Positions 5,198 through 7,574 of a stretch of DNA of 7,574 nucleotides are shown in pieces. The translations under genes were made by a program, and so were the position numbers. How positions within the stretch are numbered: position 1 is the first letter of the stretch; each line of letters opens with the position of its first letter. The stretch is from Deltaproteobacteria bacterium (GTDB lineage: Bacteria > Myxococcota > Myxococcia > Myxococcales > 40CM-4-68-19). The notes under the pieces are model-generated. The model saw nothing but the letters and a program-made list of their open reading frames with translations, was not told the DNA's origin and did no database searches. The stretch spans positions 19,840-27,413 of the forward strand of contig VBKQ01000009.1 of the NCBI GenBank assembly GCA_005879505.1, given 5' to 3'.

Positions 5198-7574
5198 ACG
5201 CCGTCGGCGCAACCGCCGGAACGCCGCCCGCGGAAAGCGGCCGCATCGTCGTCGCGACCGCGCTTCCGGCGCCCGACGATGGCCTTGTCCGCGTGTCCTG
5301 GCCGCGCACCATCTGGAGGCTGGCGCTGGATCCCGAGGCGCACCCCTGGAGCGCCCGCTGGCGTCTACGCCGGCGGGCACCGCTCGCAGCCGTCATCGGC
5401 GCCCTCCTCCTGCTCCTGCTCTTCGCGCTCAGCGGATGCTCGTCGGCGCCGCTGCAGTCGCTGCGCAGCTCGACGGCCGCGCCCCGCCCGGCGCAGGGCC
5501 TGCGCTGCGAGAGCATCCTCGTCTCTCAGGAGGTGCAGGTCCCGCTCGAGGGAGAGCTGGGCGACGTGCGGATGACGATCGACGACGTGCCGCCCGTGCT
5601 CGGCAAGCTGCGCATCCTGGTGCGGCGTCCGCGATTCGTGACGTCGCTCGAGCTGTCGGCGGATCAAAAGCCGGAGTTCGACAAGGTGCTCGACGTATCG
5701 CCCGGGGCGGGACAGCGCTCGATCACCATCGTGCTCTCGCGGCCCCCGCATGCGCGGGACGGATGGCCGCGCCGCGACTGCAAGGCCTGCCGTGTCGACG
5801 TCGAGCTGACCGGGCTATTCGGGGCGCGCGAGGCGCTGGACGCGTTCTTCGCGCGCGCGATGCAGGAAGCGGCCGCGATCGACGGCGCGTTCGCGTCGCA
5901 GGCGCGCGAGCCGGCGACCAGGCCGGGATCGGGGCTGCGCGATCTCGCCGAGTCCATGTCCGCCGAGGCCCGGCGCTGCGGCGTCCCGCTCGATGAACCG
6001 CTCCGCTCGATCCAGACGGCGCTGGCTCAGCTCGACGCCGCGCGCGCCCTCCTCCATGCCGCCGAGCCGGACGTGCCCGACGCCGCGGCGGTGCTTCGAG
6101 CCTGGGAAGCGGCCGGCGCCACCATGAAAGACGCCGTCGCCGCCTCTGCGCGCGCGGCCGGGTGGCCTTCCTCGCTGCGCGCAGGCTCTGCCGGAAGGCT
6201 GCGCTCGGCCGCGCTGCAGCTCGATGCCGCCGGCCAGGTAGCCGCGCTGCCCGCGGACGACCGGCGCGTCGCAGCGAGATGGATCGCGGTCGCGGTCGCG
6301 CCGGATCCGACCGCGCTCGGGCAGCGGCTCCCGGCGCTGCCACCCATCCGCGATCTGGACGACGCGCAAGCGCGCCTGGAGTGGGTGAATGCGCGGGCCG
6401 GCGCCGCACTGCCCATCCCCGGACTCTCGCGCCGCTCGTCGCTGCGCATCCGCGACTGGTCGCCGCCCATTCGCGGCAAGCGCTGCATCGGTCCCGGAGG
6501 CGCGGCGCCGGTGCGCGACGCGGCGGAGGACGCTTCCACCGTCGCCAAGCTGCTCGGGATCGACGAACGGCGGCTGCGCATCGCCCGCGCGGCCGACATC
6601 GCCACCGCCCGCGAGGCCTTGCGCCATTCCACCGAGCTGCTTTGCGAGGGGCCGCAGCCCGACGTGGCAGCCTTGTTCCAGGGTCTGGAGGAAAAGGAGC
6701 TCGGAGCGATCACAGAGCGGCTCGAGGAGATCGTCGCCGCGGCCGACCCGCGCCGCAACCACGATGAGGTGGCGCGCGCGATCCTCGCCCGCACCTCGCA
6801 GCTGCTCTGCAAGGTGTTCGACGCCGAGAACGTCCAGCAGCGCGTCGCCTCCGTCGTCGGATACAAGGTCTTCGTCGAGGGCGGGACGCGCATCCTCGAT
6901 CTGGTTCCGCAGCCGCTGGTCTGCGGGAATCATCTGTTGACGGCGCGCGAGGTCCGCAGGCGGCTGCGGGCGGCGTATCGCGACGCGCTGGACAAGCACG
7001 CCGTGAAGGACCGCCTCTGCCCGGTGCGTGCCGGCAAGTGCCCGGATGAAGTCGCCGCCTCGGTGCGCAGGCTCTTCGGGCTGCGCCGTCCGGAGCTTGC
7101 GGAGCCGGCGCCCCCCGAGAGCCGCAGGCTGGATTTTCCCCCTCCCTTCGGATTCAGCGAAGAGTGGGTTCAGAAGCTGGACCGCTGCGCGCAGGAAGCG
7201 TGCGAGGCGCTGTCGCGGCTGCGCAGCGAAGCTCCCTTCGGCCAGTTCGACGGCCCTGTCTGCCTGCCCCGTGAGCCCGGCGTCGAGCGCCCACAGGAGG
7301 TCATGCTCGCCAGCCCCGAGTCGCCGAGCAGTATCACGCTCTCGAGCTGCGATGCCCACGCGGGAGTGCGTCTGACGCTGCGCCGCCTGCGCGAGGCCGG
7401 AACGCTCGTCGCCATCGCCAGCTCCCATCCATTCCGCTACGGCAGCGAGAACGTGACGCGCCAGGGCCGGCACCCCCAGCTCGGCCGCATCTACGAACGC
7501 GTCGCCGATCTCACGGATCCCGACGATGTCTCGCGTCGCGCCGATTCCGTCTTCGAAGTGGCGCTGACGCCCAC
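5194..7574 (+). CDS. Large membrane-anchored or lipoprotein-like protein, 3' end cut off
   Basis: An open frame of 793 complete codons runs off the right edge without a stop. The ATG at 5194 overlaps the stop of the upstream gene (ATGA); no close ribosome-binding site is seen, so coupling probably drives initiation. Residues 1-61 are polar and end in a strongly basic stretch (R55 to R61). Residues 62-81 form one hydrophobic segment rich in Leu, ending in LSGC with C82 fitting the lipobox rule. By the positive-inside rule the N-terminus is cytoplasmic and the rest is exported, either as a signal-anchored protein or as a lipoprotein with a long signal. The exported part contains 14 further cysteines, including CKAC (196-199) and C609/C616, and C665/C670, consistent with disulfides. 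Residues 105-205 look beta-rich; 210-350 and 445-545 look helical with charged coiled-coil-like stretches. I recognise no domain. The usual guess would be an envelope-spanning component of the complex encoded by the operon; its C-terminal domain lies outside the window. Confidence 0.85.
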   Translation, partial: MNAVGATAGTPPAESGRIVVATALPAPDDGLVRVSWPRTIWRLALDPEAHPWSARWRLRRRAPLAAVIGALLLLLLFALSGCSSAPLQSLRSSTAAPRPAQGLRCESILVSQEVQVPLEGELGDVRMTIDDVPPVLGKLRILVRRPRFVTSLELSADQKPEFDKVLDVSPGAGQRSITIVLSRPPHARDGWPRRDCKACRVDVELTGLFGAREALDAFFARAMQEAAAIDGAFASQAREPATRPGSGLRDLAESMSAEARRCGVPLDEPLRSIQTALAQLDAARALLHAAEPDVPDAAAVLRAWEAAGATMKDAVAASARAAGWPSSLRAGSAGRLRSAALQLDAAGQVAALPADDRRVAARWIAVAVAPDPTALGQRLPALPPIRDLDDAQARLEWVNARAGAALPIPGLSRRSSLRIRDWSPPIRGKRCIGPGGAAPVRDAAEDASTVAKLLGIDERRLRIARAADIATAREALRHSTELLCEGPQPDVAALFQGLEEKELGAITERLEEIVAAADPRRNHDEVARAILARTSQLLCKVFDAENVQQRVASVVGYKVFVEGGTRILDLVPQPLVCGNHLLTAREVRRRLRAAYRDALDKHAVKDRLCPVRAGKCPDEVAASVRRLFGLRRPELAEPAPPESRRLDFPPPFGFSEEWVQKLDRCAQEACEALSRLRSEAPFGQFDGPVCLPREPGVERPQEVMLASPESPSSITLSSCDAHAGVRLTLRRLREAGTLVAIASSHPFRYGSENVTRQGRHPQLGRIYERVADLTDPDDVSRRADSVFEVALTP

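Noticed and set aside
4238..5380. Minus-strand open frame of about 380 codons covering the third operon gene
   Set aside because: It spans two plus-strand genes and their ATGA junction, and its translation is Arg/Glu-rich without hydrophobic core periodicity; it is a shadow frame.
6283..6300. Tandem GCGGTC copies resembling the half-site of the candidate operator
   Set aside because: They lie inside the coding sequence for an Ala/Val run and are a by-product of GC-rich codons; the hexamer recurs elsewhere in coding DNA, so only the exact 8-bp inverted repeat in the intergenic region was kept.
5815..7473. Long minus-strand open frame of about 552 codons opposite the large membrane protein
   Set aside because: The plus frame continues without a stop for 793 codons, is coupled to the upstream gene and encodes a sensible membrane segment; the antisense translation is arginine-rich and featureless.

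Overview
The window is very GC-rich throughout (about 70% by eye, with G/C strongly favoured at third codon positions). It is packed with protein-coding genes and has no RNA genes, insertion sequences or CRISPR array. A lytic-transglycosylase-like fragment and a large exported or membrane-anchored protein with a lipobox-like motif suggest a Gram-negative-type bacterium with a high-GC genome. A myxobacterial or other deltaproteobacterial relative is a reasonable guess, but nothing here proves the taxon.

Layout. The left edge (1-329, +) holds the 3' end of a gene whose product resembles the C-terminal half of an SLT-type lytic transglycosylase. Converging on it, and overlapping its last 74 bases, is a 569-codon gene on the minus strand (256-1965). 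It encodes an intact HEALH zinc-metallopeptidase-type motif and ends in what looks like a degenerate von Willebrand A-like (VWA) domain. This order resembles the DUF2201 family, whose members carry a putative metallopeptidase domain followed by a VWA-like domain. A 108-base divergent intergenic region (1966-2073) follows, with a perfect 8-bp inverted repeat that could be an operator. Rightwards lies a tight four-gene run on the plus strand: C (2074-3297, 407 aa), D (3299-4228, 309 aa), E (4286-5197, 303 aa) and F (5194 to beyond the window, at least 793 aa). C and D are one base apart and E and F overlap by ATGA, so the run is almost certainly one operon. F has no stop inside the window.

How they may work together. 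None of C, D or E matches a family I can name from sequence alone. C and D look mainly helical, soluble and cytoplasmic; E looks alpha/beta. F has a basic cytoplasmic N-terminus, one hydrophobic segment ending in a lipobox-like LSGC, and a large cysteine-containing region that is probably outside the cytoplasm. The divergent metallopeptidase/VWA-like gene plus an operon of unknown soluble proteins and one membrane-anchored protein could be an undescribed multi-component module, perhaps connected to the MoxR ATPase-VWA class of systems. That link is inference: no AAA+ ATPase gene and no intact VWA domain is present in the window.
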